Positions 1 to 8,189 of a DNA stretch of 64,000 nucleotides are shown one piece after another. A program made the translations under genes and the position numbers. Every line of letters starts with the position of its first letter. Within the stretch, counting starts at the first letter, position 1. The stretch covers positions 1-64,000 of the forward strand of contig CATBCG010000025.1 in assembly GCA_949502025.1 (NCBI GenBank), in the 5' to 3' direction. The notes under the pieces were generated by a model, which was given only the letters and a program-made list of their open reading frames with translations, made no database searches and had not been told where the DNA came from. This stretch comes from MGBC131033 sp910585655. Lineage in GTDB: Bacteria; Bacillota; Clostridia; Lachnospirales; Lachnospiraceae.

Positions 1-178
1 CTAATGATAGTGGAACGATTAATTTTACTGGGCTTTCATTAACTATAAACTTAACTGGGCTATCGTCACCCATTATAGTACACATTACACCTGCTATAAA
101 TATAAACGCTGATATAATGGATAGAGCCAAAAATAGATTTTTCTTCATTCTTGTTTTCTTTAAAGTAAGTATTTTCAT
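1..178 (-). CDS. N-terminal part of a membrane-anchored or secreted protein, cut by window edge
   Basis: An ATG at 178 is preceded by TAGGAGTG, a good ribosome binding site, and opens a frame with no stop to the window edge (59 codons seen). The protein starts with a run of Lys and Arg (MKILTLKKTRMKKN), followed by a hydrophobic stretch at about residues 15-33 (LFLALSIISAFIFIAGVMC). It then has two near-copies of a short phrase (SPVKFIV and SPVKLIV). This is the pattern of a signal peptide or single N-terminal membrane anchor. I do not recognise the family. The gene lies just beyond the broken 3' end of the group II intron relic, so the deletion that removed the intron end also set this gene's upstream region. 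Confidence 0.6.
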   Translation of the reverse strand, partial: MKILTLKKTRMKKNLFLALSIISAFIFIAGVMCTIMGDDSPVKFIVNESPVKLIVPLSL

Positions 179-305
179 CACACTCCTAAATTACTGTTTT
201 TACTTGATTTTGACTTCATTACAAGTTCATAATTCATCGGCTCTGCGTCTTATGCGTCTGGCTCTTTGATGATAATTCGCATGAATATAGTAAGTTCAAC
301 GATTT

Positions 306-1470
306 CTAATATTTCTTATAGATGTATTCTGTGAAAATCCGATAAAAGCAATAAACAATCCATACCACCTTGATTTTCCTAAGGCTCGGTTTGATGCTCT
401 GTACAAACCTACGGGAAGATAGTTCTTTCAGCTTTGACTTGAACTTTTCCCATGACTTCGGATGAACGCGGACGTATATGCCACTTCCGTTCCTTCCCAA
501 TGCGAAGCCAAGAAATTTAAAATTTCGGATTGCAAACACACTTCACTGTTCGGCTTTTCTTCTTGTTTACTGTAAGTTTCAATGTCTCTTCGAGATACTT
601 TGTACTGCTCTCAAGCAGCCTTTCTGATGCACGTTTACTCTTTGCAAGCAGAACAATGTCATCCGCATATCTGATACACGGCACTCCTCTCTTGGTAAAC
701 TCTTGGTCGAACTCGTTCAGGTAAACATTGGCAAGGAGTGGGGACAGATTTCCTCCTTGCGGAGAACCTTCTTCTGTTTCCATTACTACCCCGTTTTCCA
801 TGACTCCACTTTTCAGATACCTCTTAATCAGTTGGATTACCCTCTCGTCCTTCACTTCCTTACGCAAAAGGGTTATCAGCTTTTCATGGTTCAGCGTATC
901 GAAATACTTGGATAAATCTAGGATTACCGCAAATGTGTAGCCCTGTTCCGCATACTCCTTTACTTTCAGAATCGCATCTTTTGCACTTTTGTTTGGACGG
1001 TAGCCATAACTCGTCTCAATAAAGAGTGGTTCATAGATTGGCATTAACTGTTGTACTATTGCCTGTTGGATGGTTCGGTCTACCACTGTTGGTATGCCAA
1101 GCTTTCGCACACCACCTTCGGGTTTTGGAATTTCAACTCTCCTTACGGGGGAAGGAGTATACTTCCCTCTGTAAATTCGGTCTGCCAACTCCTGTTGATG
1201 TTCCTTTAAATATGGGAGTGCTTCTTCTACCGTCATTCCGTCGATTCCCGCCTCTCCCTTATTTACCTTAACTCTTTTATACGCTCTGTTAATATTGCCC
1301 TTATACAGTATCGCTTCCAGAAGTTTCGGCTGTGCATTGTCCCTTTCTTTCCATATCCGATTGAATGACCTAGACGCTTTCGCATACCTTCATGTTCCGC
1401 ACTATCTCTTTGCGAACAGCCATTGTTCCTGTTTTCTGTCATTTTGGGTCATTCCTCCTTTCTCGGTCAT
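306..1470 (-). pseudogene. ltrA: Group II intron reverse transcriptase/maturase (LtrA type), broken
   Basis: The central part (517-1236) reads as reverse transcriptase: the finger motif GVRKLGIPTV, the palm block AVILDLSKYFDTLNHEKL, the SPQGGNLSPLLANVYL block and the catalytic box IRYADD. Upstream the same frame continues through LLEAILYKGNINRAYKRVK, but two stop codons interrupt it near 1396-1406. The likely start codons lie at 1470 or 1452; a GAAAGGAGG ribosome binding site falls between them, so it serves 1452. Downstream, a one-base insertion near 527 (TVKCVCNPKF instead of TVSVFAIRNF) puts the end of the protein in another frame (539 to 306), where it reads FAIRNFKFLGFALGRNGSGIY. That part stops early after KIKV. 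The gene thus has at least three lesions: an N-terminal interruption, a frameshift and a C-terminal truncation. Confidence 0.85.
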
Positions 1471-1899
1471 ACTTAAGACTCCTATTGATTCAGTCCTTCA
1501 TGCAGCGGAACTTGTTCCGTTTGACTACTATGACCTCTGCTAACTTCTGTGTGTTCAGCATAACTTTACAGCTATGGTTACTCCTTTCAAAGCATTTCAC
1601 ACAGACCTCCCTAGGTACCACACGTTTCCTTCTCTCCATCTATCTGCCACATTTATCATGCACGATTCCGTGTAGTTATTGGGCTTCGACTTGAAATGCA
1701 GCCTTACCCTCGTACATGACCTCCTATGTGGTTTCTGTTCGCCAGACCAGAGATTTGCCCGTGGGTTAGTATGTTCCCCACATCCAGCTTTCTTCAGATT
1801 CCACCTTACGATGGACACCCTTGCCTTCGACTATATCCTTCCCACTACCGGGCGGATTCGAGACTTTCACTCGTTGGAAACGGGCGCCGCTAGGCGCAC
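366..1899 (-). mobile_element. Group II intron relic, 3' end deleted
   Basis: On the minus strand the element begins at 1899 with GTGCGCC, the usual 5' end of bacterial group II introns. Structured non-coding RNA sequence follows (about 1899-1471, domains I-III by position), then the maturase gene placed where domain IV would be. Homology to the maturase ends abruptly at about 366, after the residues KIKV, where family members continue through the rest of the thumb/X and endonuclease regions. I find no domain V hairpin between 366 and 180. The element therefore looks 3'-truncated and unable to splice or move. Class is not settled: the insertion just after a terminator hairpin suggests class C habits. 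Confidence 0.8.
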
Positions 1900-1903
1900 A
1901 TTC

Positions 1904-1930
1904 AGAAAGACGGGCGGATTTCCCGCCCGC
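1904..1930 (-). terminator. Rho-independent terminator just upstream of the intron
   Basis: A 7-bp GC stem (1911-1917 with 1923-1929) and a 5-base loop are followed on the minus strand by TCTTT. It lies downstream of the double-DUF262 operon and its decayed neighbours. It ends 11 bases before the 5' end of the group II intron relic, the sort of site class C introns are known to choose. Confidence 0.65.
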
Positions 1931-1959
1931 TCTTGACATACAATTTTGTAACTGTTATA

Positions 1960-2401
1960 TATAAATCAAGGTGAAAGGCTAATTCTAATCAAGCTCTTCG
2001 CCAATCATTATCATAGAAGATCCTATTTACAGACTTTTCTTCATAATCTCAAAAATAATGATATTAGATTTCTGATTTTTTTCCTCTCGTCTATTCACTC
2101 ATACACCTCTTTTCTAAATTGTGCAACATTCGTTGCACTTTTATCATCCAATTGCTTCTCTATATCTTTCATAATGCTCATGAAATTACCAACATCAAAG
2201 ATTCTACTCTTCCCTCACAAATTGAGTTGTCCAGTAACTACTCTAAGTTGTAAATTTGCCAAAGGGATTTTTGGCATAAAATTAGGGTCTTCTCCATCAA
2301 AATTTACCCGTATACAAAATTTAATGATAACCATCTATTAAGGTTAAGTAATTAAATGTAGCTTTCCTTCGCATATTCTAAATGAATAATTTATCACAAA
2401 C
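1960..2401. other. AT-rich stretch with decayed coding scraps
   Basis: No intact gene is seen. On the minus strand three short open pieces look like remains of genes. The first, 2334-2215, gives a 39-residue peptide with the phrase NFDGEDPNFMPKIPLANLQL. The second, 2181-2095, gives MSIMKDIEKQLDDKSATNVA and ends in FRKEVYE. A further short piece overlaps its end. The first two lie in different frames but close together and could be one C-terminal region split by a frameshift. I cannot name the family. Confidence 0.4.
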
Positions 2402-4711
2402 TTACTGTAATTCATTTAAAAATTTTTCTGTTGTATAATCAGCAGGTGCTTTTTGAATAACAGAAAAAATTCTAGATACTCTCTCAAATTCTTCCTGCCT
2501 ATTGTTTTGAAGTTCTCCTACAGAAGTCTTAAAAAGAATTGCCCATAAAAAATAAAAATTTTGATCAGTTTTATATTGAATTCCTTTCTTCGAATGATTA
2601 AATAATGCTCTCAATTGTTCGGGATTATTCTTTGTCAACATTAGTATTTTCTCAATAAATACTTCTACATGTTCTAATGCCTCCACAAAGACTTTTGGAT
2701 TATTATTTGATATATCACTTAATGTTTTTGTAACATTATCTTTACTCATTATTCTGGCACACATTCTATCATTTCGTTTATATATATTTAAAACATTTAT
2801 AATTTCTGTGTGAGGCTGGTTCATTCTATAATCAATATACGCTAAAGAAGTTATTAGTTCTTCAAGTTTCATTCTAGTGTCTCTAGATCTAAAAACCTTT
2901 TTTTCATATCTGGCGGCAATCTCTTTTACCTTTATAACTATATCTTTATCTATATATGCATTCCACATTTCAAACGTATTTTCTTTAATCGGATAAGGCT
3001 TCGTATTTAATCTTAGAAACAAGTCTATCTGACTGAAATCTGGATTTTGTTCCGCATCTATTTCTATTATATCCATAGGAAATTCTAAAATTTTTTCTTC
3101 AAATTCATCATCTATTGTATCTATCATTTTCCCATTTAATTCGGACAAAATTTTTAATTTAGATAATTTAAACTTATCCTTATCAGAACATACACTTTCT
3201 CCACGTTCATTTATATAATTCTTTCCCAAAAAACCTAAAATTGTAAGTAAACGCTGTTGTCCATCTACAACTTCCTTTATCCTATCCTTTCTTTTATAAA
3301 TAAAAAGTGGAGGAATATTGATTCCCAACAAAATACTTTCCATCAGATATGAGGCCTTTTGCAAATTTTTCACTTCTGATCTCTGATAATCTGGTCTTAT
3401 TAAAAATCTGGATTTTTTCATATCAGAAATAATATCCTCAATCGTTAAAGTTTCAGGTAATGGTTTATTAATTTTATAATGTGAAATTTGACCTTTTTCA
3501 CTTGTGCATTCCATCATCTCAAAAAAAGCTTCCGGATTCTTCATATACTTTTGGTAATCGATTTTAAATATATCTTGAAATATATTGGCTATAAATTTAT
3601 ATCTATTATTGATTGCTGAATAATAATGGCTGCCCGTAGACTCAAAAATTTGTTCTATACTTCTTTGTGGATTATTTATTATGTTATCCCACAATTTATG
3701 ATTTTTACTGGCATTAGATATATAATCGAAAACCCGCTCAATTTTATTATCTTCAATTTGTCCACCATTCTGTAATACAATATCTATAGCCCAATAAAGC
3801 ACCTCATAAAATAATTTACTATCATAAAGATAATTATTTCGCTCCTTACATATAAAATTGAATTTTGATAAATAACTAATAACAGTATCAAATTCATCTA
3901 ATATCTCTTCTGCACTTTTATTTTCTAATATGTAATAATATTTGCCAATAATATCAGGTTTTGAACTTCCTTTCGAATAACTAAATATAGGAATAAACGG
4001 AAGTGTTATTAAATTTCTTACCAATGAAACTATGATATTTACCTTATCCCGTTTACTTGCCTTTTTCTTACTTTTGGGAAGAATAATTTCGCACAAAAAA
4101 TTATAAAGTTTCGTATTATTATATATTTTATCATATAATAAGTTCGATAACTTATCATTATTATAAGCTGCCCTATCAATATCATATTTTTGCAAAGGTG
4201 TAATTCCCGAATTATATCGTCTAAATATTTCTTTTTTAATTTTTTCTTCTTTTTCTTCTTCCAGTTTAGGTTCATCAACTACATTAAACTGCAAAATACG
4301 AATTCTAGTATCTTCAAACAATTCTCTCGTATCAGAATCTAATTGACTGTATCTTTTTCCAGCAAGAACCTTTAAACTATGTAATCCTTTGTCTTTTAAA
4401 ACGAGCTTATCCTCCAAAAACCGTTTTATAGTTTCATATCGCTGCCTCCCATCAATCACTTCATTCTTATCATTAGTTTGAAATAAAACAAGCGGAGGAA
4501 TTTCCGTTCCCAACAGAATACTCTCTATAAAATACGTTGCCTTCTCCTCATCCCACACATAATTCCTCTGAAAATACGGCTTATAGTTTATTTTCCCCGC
4601 ATACCTTTGGTTCAAAAAGATGGATGACACTTTTTTAACTATATTATCAATTTTTAATTTCTCTTTAAAAATATCCATTATGTCTGAATAGTCTAATTGT
4701 ATATTTGACAT
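2402..4711 (-). CDS. Double DUF262 (GmrS/ParB-like) protein
   Basis: The start is the ATG at 4711, since AAAGGAGG lies nine bases before it; a longer TTG-started reading would put that site inside the gene. The 769-residue protein carries two DUF262 units. The first, at about residues 40-100, has PYFQRNYVW and the core motif IDGRQRYET (Asp87 to Thr94). The second, at about 435-495, has PDYQRS and VDGQQRLLT (Asp483 to Thr490). These DGxQR boxes are the nucleotide-binding and hydrolysing core of the ParB/GmrS fold. I see no HNH (DUF1524) nuclease motif, so it is not a standard fused GmrSD. The rest is Lys/Asn-rich and helical. It follows the gene at 4744-6243 by 32 bases, in the same direction, so the two form an operon. 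Composition is far more AT-rich than the core genes, which suggests transfer. A role in defence is inferred, not shown. Confidence 0.85.
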   Translation of the reverse strand: MSNIQLDYSDIMDIFKEKLKIDNIVKKVSSIFLNQRYAGKINYKPYFQRNYVWDEEKATYFIESILLGTEIPPLVLFQTNDKNEVIDGRQRYETIKRFLEDKLVLKDKGLHSLKVLAGKRYSQLDSDTRELFEDTRIRILQFNVVDEPKLEEEKEEKIKKEIFRRYNSGITPLQKYDIDRAAYNNDKLSNLLYDKIYNNTKLYNFLCEIILPKSKKKASKRDKVNIIVSLVRNLITLPFIPIFSYSKGSSKPDIIGKYYYILENKSAEEILDEFDTVISYLSKFNFICKERNNYLYDSKLFYEVLYWAIDIVLQNGGQIEDNKIERVFDYISNASKNHKLWDNIINNPQRSIEQIFESTGSHYYSAINNRYKFIANIFQDIFKIDYQKYMKNPEAFFEMMECTSEKGQISHYKINKPLPETLTIEDIISDMKKSRFLIRPDYQRSEVKNLQKASYLMESILLGINIPPLFIYKRKDRIKEVVDGQQRLLTILGFLGKNYINERGESVCSDKDKFKLSKLKILSELNGKMIDTIDDEFEEKILEFPMDIIEIDAEQNPDFSQIDLFLRLNTKPYPIKENTFEMWNAYIDKDIVIKVKEIAARYEKKVFRSRDTRMKLEELITSLAYIDYRMNQPHTEIINVLNIYKRNDRMCARIMSKDNVTKTLSDISNNNPKVFVEALEHVEVFIEKILMLTKNNPEQLRALFNHSKKGIQYKTDQNFYFLWAILFKTSVGELQNNRQEEFERVSRIFSVIQKAPADYTTEKFLNELQ

Positions 4712-4743
4712 TACAAATTTCCTCCTTTGTCGCAATATAAATA

Positions 4744-6243
4744 TTAGTTCACTATTATCCTATTCTGCAACTTTTTACTCGAAAATTCTTCTACAGTATT
4801 TGAAACAATAGAACCTTGAAAAAAGAACTCATTATTATAATTTTGTCTCATTTTAACCAGTCCGTCTAATGCAAAACGAAAAACATACTGCCAAGACATA
4901 TTTTCAAAAGATGATACTATTTGATGAAGTCCTGGTAGCCATTCATAAATATATCTGCATTCATCATATACTGTAACATCTGTAAACATACAATTCGTCT
5001 TTGCGATATATTGAAATCGTTTGTTTTGTAAAATATTATTATGCATTGGATATGCCAATTGGTTAAGAACAATGTCAAAAAACAAATTACTATGAGGCTT
5101 GTCGAGAAATTGATATAAATTCCTATCTAATTCAAAATATTCTTTTATTTTTTGCACATCTTCCTTTAATTTGATTTTTCCATTTCTCAACAACACAATT
5201 ATTTTTAATCCTTTTAATAATTCCTCATAGTTTCCAATTTCTCCCAAAAAACATTGGCTTTTTTCTCCTAAAAAACCACATTGTAATAACTTTCTTACAG
5301 TAAAAAAATACCTAGCCACAGAATTTCCACTTGATATACTTATGAACTCGTCATCATCTCTGTTTATGTCTGTTAAATCAAATAGTTGATTCAAATACGG
5401 GTTCTGTGCCATTCTTTGTAACGGTATAATAACTGCTGGTATATCACGCAATACTGCGGATAAAAATTCACCATAGCATACTTCAAAATTCTTGATTACC
5501 CTCTCTAAAACTTCATGATATTCCAGATTGCTAATCCCATTTTCATCTATTTTAACTTCTAGTGAAGGATATTTCTTAAAAAACAAATACTGAGATACTA
5601 TCTCATAATAATCAGTTACAGCTTCTTTCATAATATCTGGCATAGCAAAATTTGTTATTATCACTCCTGGAGAATTTAATCGGTGATTTTGACATATTGT
5701 TGACACACCCCTCAATGCATGTTGTGCAGATGGCACACTTCCACAAGCATCTATATATACAATATCAAATTTTTTTGGAGTCTGTTGAAAAAATGTTTCT
5801 ATATTCTGTTTTAAAATTCTTGGCTGCGGATATTCGCCTTGATCATAAGTTGCAATTGCTTTTTTATATGCTTGGTTATTTGACTCAAAGCCCCAAATAT
5901 TTTGAGGAAGTACACCAAGATTAATCAATTCCTGAAAATCGTTATCTGGCTCTGGACCACTTAAGAAACAAACCATCAAGTCTTCTGGTCTTTTTGTTTC
6001 CAAAAAAGAATCATGTAATTTTTCCCAATTTGTTATATACGAAACATTAATTTTCTGCGCCTCTATCTTGTTCTGGCTTACATCTTCTGATAAAGTAAAA
6101 TAATCATATAACCTACGCACATAATTTCTTTCAACACAGCATGACTGACCTCTTTTAGAAGTTAAAACCTCTACTGCCTTAAAAAGTGCAGTATGTCTTA
6201 CATTTTGTTTTGTATATTGATTATATTTATAATATTCTTTCAT
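4744..6243 (-). CDS. Rossmann-fold partner of the double DUF262 protein (methyltransferase-like)
   Basis: The start at 6243 has AAAGGAGT eight bases before it; the open frame runs 19 codons further back without a ribosome site. The 499-residue protein has the spacing of a class I methyltransferase-like Rossmann fold in its first 200 residues: a strand and loop VCFLSGPEPDND (91-102), a second strand ending in an acid, IWGFESNNQAYKKA (116-129), and FDIVYIDACGSV (159-170). The loop is not the usual Gly-rich one, so cofactor binding is uncertain. The C-terminal 300 residues match nothing I know. It is first in an operon with the double DUF262 gene and equally AT-rich. It may modify or sense nucleic acid or nucleotides for its partner, but this is inference from neighbourhood. 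Confidence 0.7.
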   Translation of the reverse strand: MKEYYKYNQYTKQNVRHTALFKAVEVLTSKRGQSCCVERNYVRRLYDYFTLSEDVSQNKIEAQKINVSYITNWEKLHDSFLETKRPEDLMVCFLSGPEPDNDFQELINLGVLPQNIWGFESNNQAYKKAIATYDQGEYPQPRILKQNIETFFQQTPKKFDIVYIDACGSVPSAQHALRGVSTICQNHRLNSPGVIITNFAMPDIMKEAVTDYYEIVSQYLFFKKYPSLEVKIDENGISNLEYHEVLERVIKNFEVCYGEFLSAVLRDIPAVIIPLQRMAQNPYLNQLFDLTDINRDDDEFISISSGNSVARYFFTVRKLLQCGFLGEKSQCFLGEIGNYEELLKGLKIIVLLRNGKIKLKEDVQKIKEYFELDRNLYQFLDKPHSNLFFDIVLNQLAYPMHNNILQNKRFQYIAKTNCMFTDVTVYDECRYIYEWLPGLHQIVSSFENMSWQYVFRFALDGLVKMRQNYNNEFFFQGSIVSNTVEEFSSKKLQNRIIVN

Positions 6244-6437
6244 ACTGATCCACTCCTTTATAAATTTATTCAGAATTGGATTTCCTGCACCCAGCAGCAC
6301 AAATGCCTACTCATCTCATACAAATATTCTTCTTTATATAAAACTGCCGTTCTTTTTTAGTTTCATTGCCAAGAAACTGACGCTAACACTCAAAGGTATA
6401 AATCAATAAAAAACTGTCCCATCATTTCTAAAGATCA

Positions 6438-6710
6438 TCAAATCATACGAAAATGCTCCAATGCCTCCTTTATAACCATTTCTTTCTCTGGCGGGCATTT
6501 CGGCTGTCTGGGGTTTTCCGATTTCAGCAGGTTATAATTCACCCTCTCAATAATACCGCATTTCCGCTTTACCTGTGCAATATATAAGTTTCTGACTTTC
6601 AATCCGCTTTGTTTCAGAACATAATCCTTGATTTCTTCATAAGTGGCTTTACTCTCCGCCGCCGTCAAATCAATTTCATCCACCTCTAATTCCACATTGA
6701 TATGCTTCAA
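6438..6710 (-). CDS. Split-off C-terminal tail of RlmD (RumA-type tail domain)
   Basis: This 90-residue frame starts with TTG one base after the stop of rlmD, in the +1 frame and without its own ribosome binding site. Its sequence (ATYEEIKDYVLKQSGLKV, then LYIAQVKRKCGI, then RQPKCPPEKE and ending EALEHFRMI) is the tail that, as I recall, is found fused to the C-terminus of RlmD/RumA proteins or related DNA methylases in many Clostridia. Here it is separated by one stop and a shift of frame. Either a recent frameshift has split a fused gene, or the tail is made by translational coupling or frameshifting. It may bind RNA or partner proteins, but its function is not known. Confidence 0.6.
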   Translation of the reverse strand: MKHINVELEVDEIDLTAAESKATYEEIKDYVLKQSGLKVRNLYIAQVKRKCGIIERVNYNLLKSENPRQPKCPPEKEMVIKEALEHFRMI

Positions 6711-6711
6711 C

Positions 6712-8124
6712 TTATTTTATACGCTTTAGAAAGCACACTGTCTCTGCATGATACCCCCACCCAAACATATCCACAACCTGTACCCTCTCCAACCGATACC
6801 CCCCATCTGTCAATACCTTTACATCTCTCCCCAAAGTCCCTGGATCGCACGATACGTACACCACGCGTTCTGGTCTGACAGACAAAATCGTCTCTAGCAG
6901 CTTCCCGTCGCACCCTTTCCGCGGCGGATCTACTACAATCACATTCGGGGGTTCTAGTTCCGGCGCAATATCCTCTGCTGCCCCTACGATAAAAGATACA
7001 TTTTCTATTCCGTTTAGTTTCGCGTTACGCTTTGCATCGGCAATCGCCTCTGGGACGATTTCCACCCCATAAACGGTTTTTGCTTTCTTTGCCAAAAACA
7101 GGCTGATTGTCCCGATTCCGCAGTACAAATCCCAGACGACTTCCTGCCCGGTCAGTCCGGCATACTCTAGGGCTTTTCCATATAAAGCTCTGGTCTGTAC
7201 TGGATTTACCTGATAAAAAGAAAGCGGAGAAATCTGAAACTGCACTTCGCCGATAAAATCCCGGATATAAGGCTCTCCATAAAGAGGAATCAATTCCTCT
7301 CCTAAAATCACATTGGTTTCCTGCTCGTTTACATTAAGAGAAATACTGCAAACCCCTCCTATTTCCGCCAGTCTGCGGCAAAGTTCCCGCTGATAGGGCA
7401 GACTCCGCCCGTTGATCACCAGACAGATTCCGATTTCTCCTGTAGCAAACCCTACACGAGTTAAAATGTGGCGCACCAGACCGCGCCCGGTTTCTTCCTC
7501 ATAAGCCGGAATCTGATATTCTTCCAAAAATTCCCGAATTATCTGCACAATTCTCTCATTTACCTCGGCTTGAATATAACAATGAGTTGTATCAATAATC
7601 GAATGAGTTCTCCCTGCATAAAACCCAATCGCCAGCTTTTTGTCACTTGTATGCTGACTGTTCTCTGCTTTTCGATATCCAACCGGAAACTGCGCTTTGT
7701 TTCGGTAGTGCCATGGCTGTGCCATTCCCAAAATCGGTTCCATTTTATCTCTGACGCTCTCACCTAATCCGCCGATACGGGCTAAGCAATCCGCTACCTT
7801 ATTTTGCTTATATTCCAACTGCTTTTCATAGGAAAGATGTTGGAGCTGACAGCCGCCACACTGTCTGGCAACGGGGCATCTCGGTTCTATCCGATCAGGG
7901 GAAGGCTCTAGGATCTTCTCTAGCCTAGCATACGCATATTGCTTTTTTACCTTTAAAATCCTGGCTTGGATACGGTCTCCCGGTACGGTATCCTTTACAA
8001 AAAAGGGATATCCCTCCTTTTTGCCGATGCCCTCTCCCGTTGAACCAAGCGTCTCTATTATCAGCTCTATGCTGTCGTTTTTCTTCCAACCAGGCTGTCC
8101 TTTCCCCGTTTGCCGCTTTTCCAT
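6712..8124 (-). CDS. rlmD: 23S rRNA (uracil-5-)-methyltransferase RlmD family
   Basis: The enzyme uses S-adenosylmethionine to methylate C5 of a uridine in 23S rRNA. Residues 15-72 form a TRAM RNA-binding domain. Cys83, Cys89 and Cys92 (CPVARQCGGC) are iron-sulfur ligands. The methyltransferase domain shows motif I (VWDLYCGIGTISLFLA), motif IV (VVDPPRKGCD) and the catalytic cysteine in YVSCDPGTLGRD. The length of 470 residues is normal for the core enzyme. The start at 8124 is preceded by AGGAGGAG. The family also contains RlmC/RlmCD and TrmA, so the exact target uridine is not certain. The C-terminal tail common in relatives lies in the next frame downstream. Confidence 0.9.
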   Translation of the reverse strand: MEKRQTGKGQPGWKKNDSIELIIETLGSTGEGIGKKEGYPFFVKDTVPGDRIQARILKVKKQYAYARLEKILEPSPDRIEPRCPVARQCGGCQLQHLSYEKQLEYKQNKVADCLARIGGLGESVRDKMEPILGMAQPWHYRNKAQFPVGYRKAENSQHTSDKKLAIGFYAGRTHSIIDTTHCYIQAEVNERIVQIIREFLEEYQIPAYEEETGRGLVRHILTRVGFATGEIGICLVINGRSLPYQRELCRRLAEIGGVCSISLNVNEQETNVILGEELIPLYGEPYIRDFIGEVQFQISPLSFYQVNPVQTRALYGKALEYAGLTGQEVVWDLYCGIGTISLFLAKKAKTVYGVEIVPEAIADAKRNAKLNGIENVSFIVGAAEDIAPELEPPNVIVVDPPRKGCDGKLLETILSVRPERVVYVSCDPGTLGRDVKVLTDGGYRLERVQVVDMFGWGYHAETVCFLKRIK

Positions 8125-8189
8125 CTTCTCCTCCTGATTTATTGCCCATTTCTATTCCTTTTTCCAGTCGTCTATCTGGTTTTGCCGCC

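Noticed and set aside
180..366. Domain V/VI of the group II intron
   Set aside because: No AGC-type catalytic hairpin could be drawn; GAGCCGATG near 265-275 is suggestive but does not pair.
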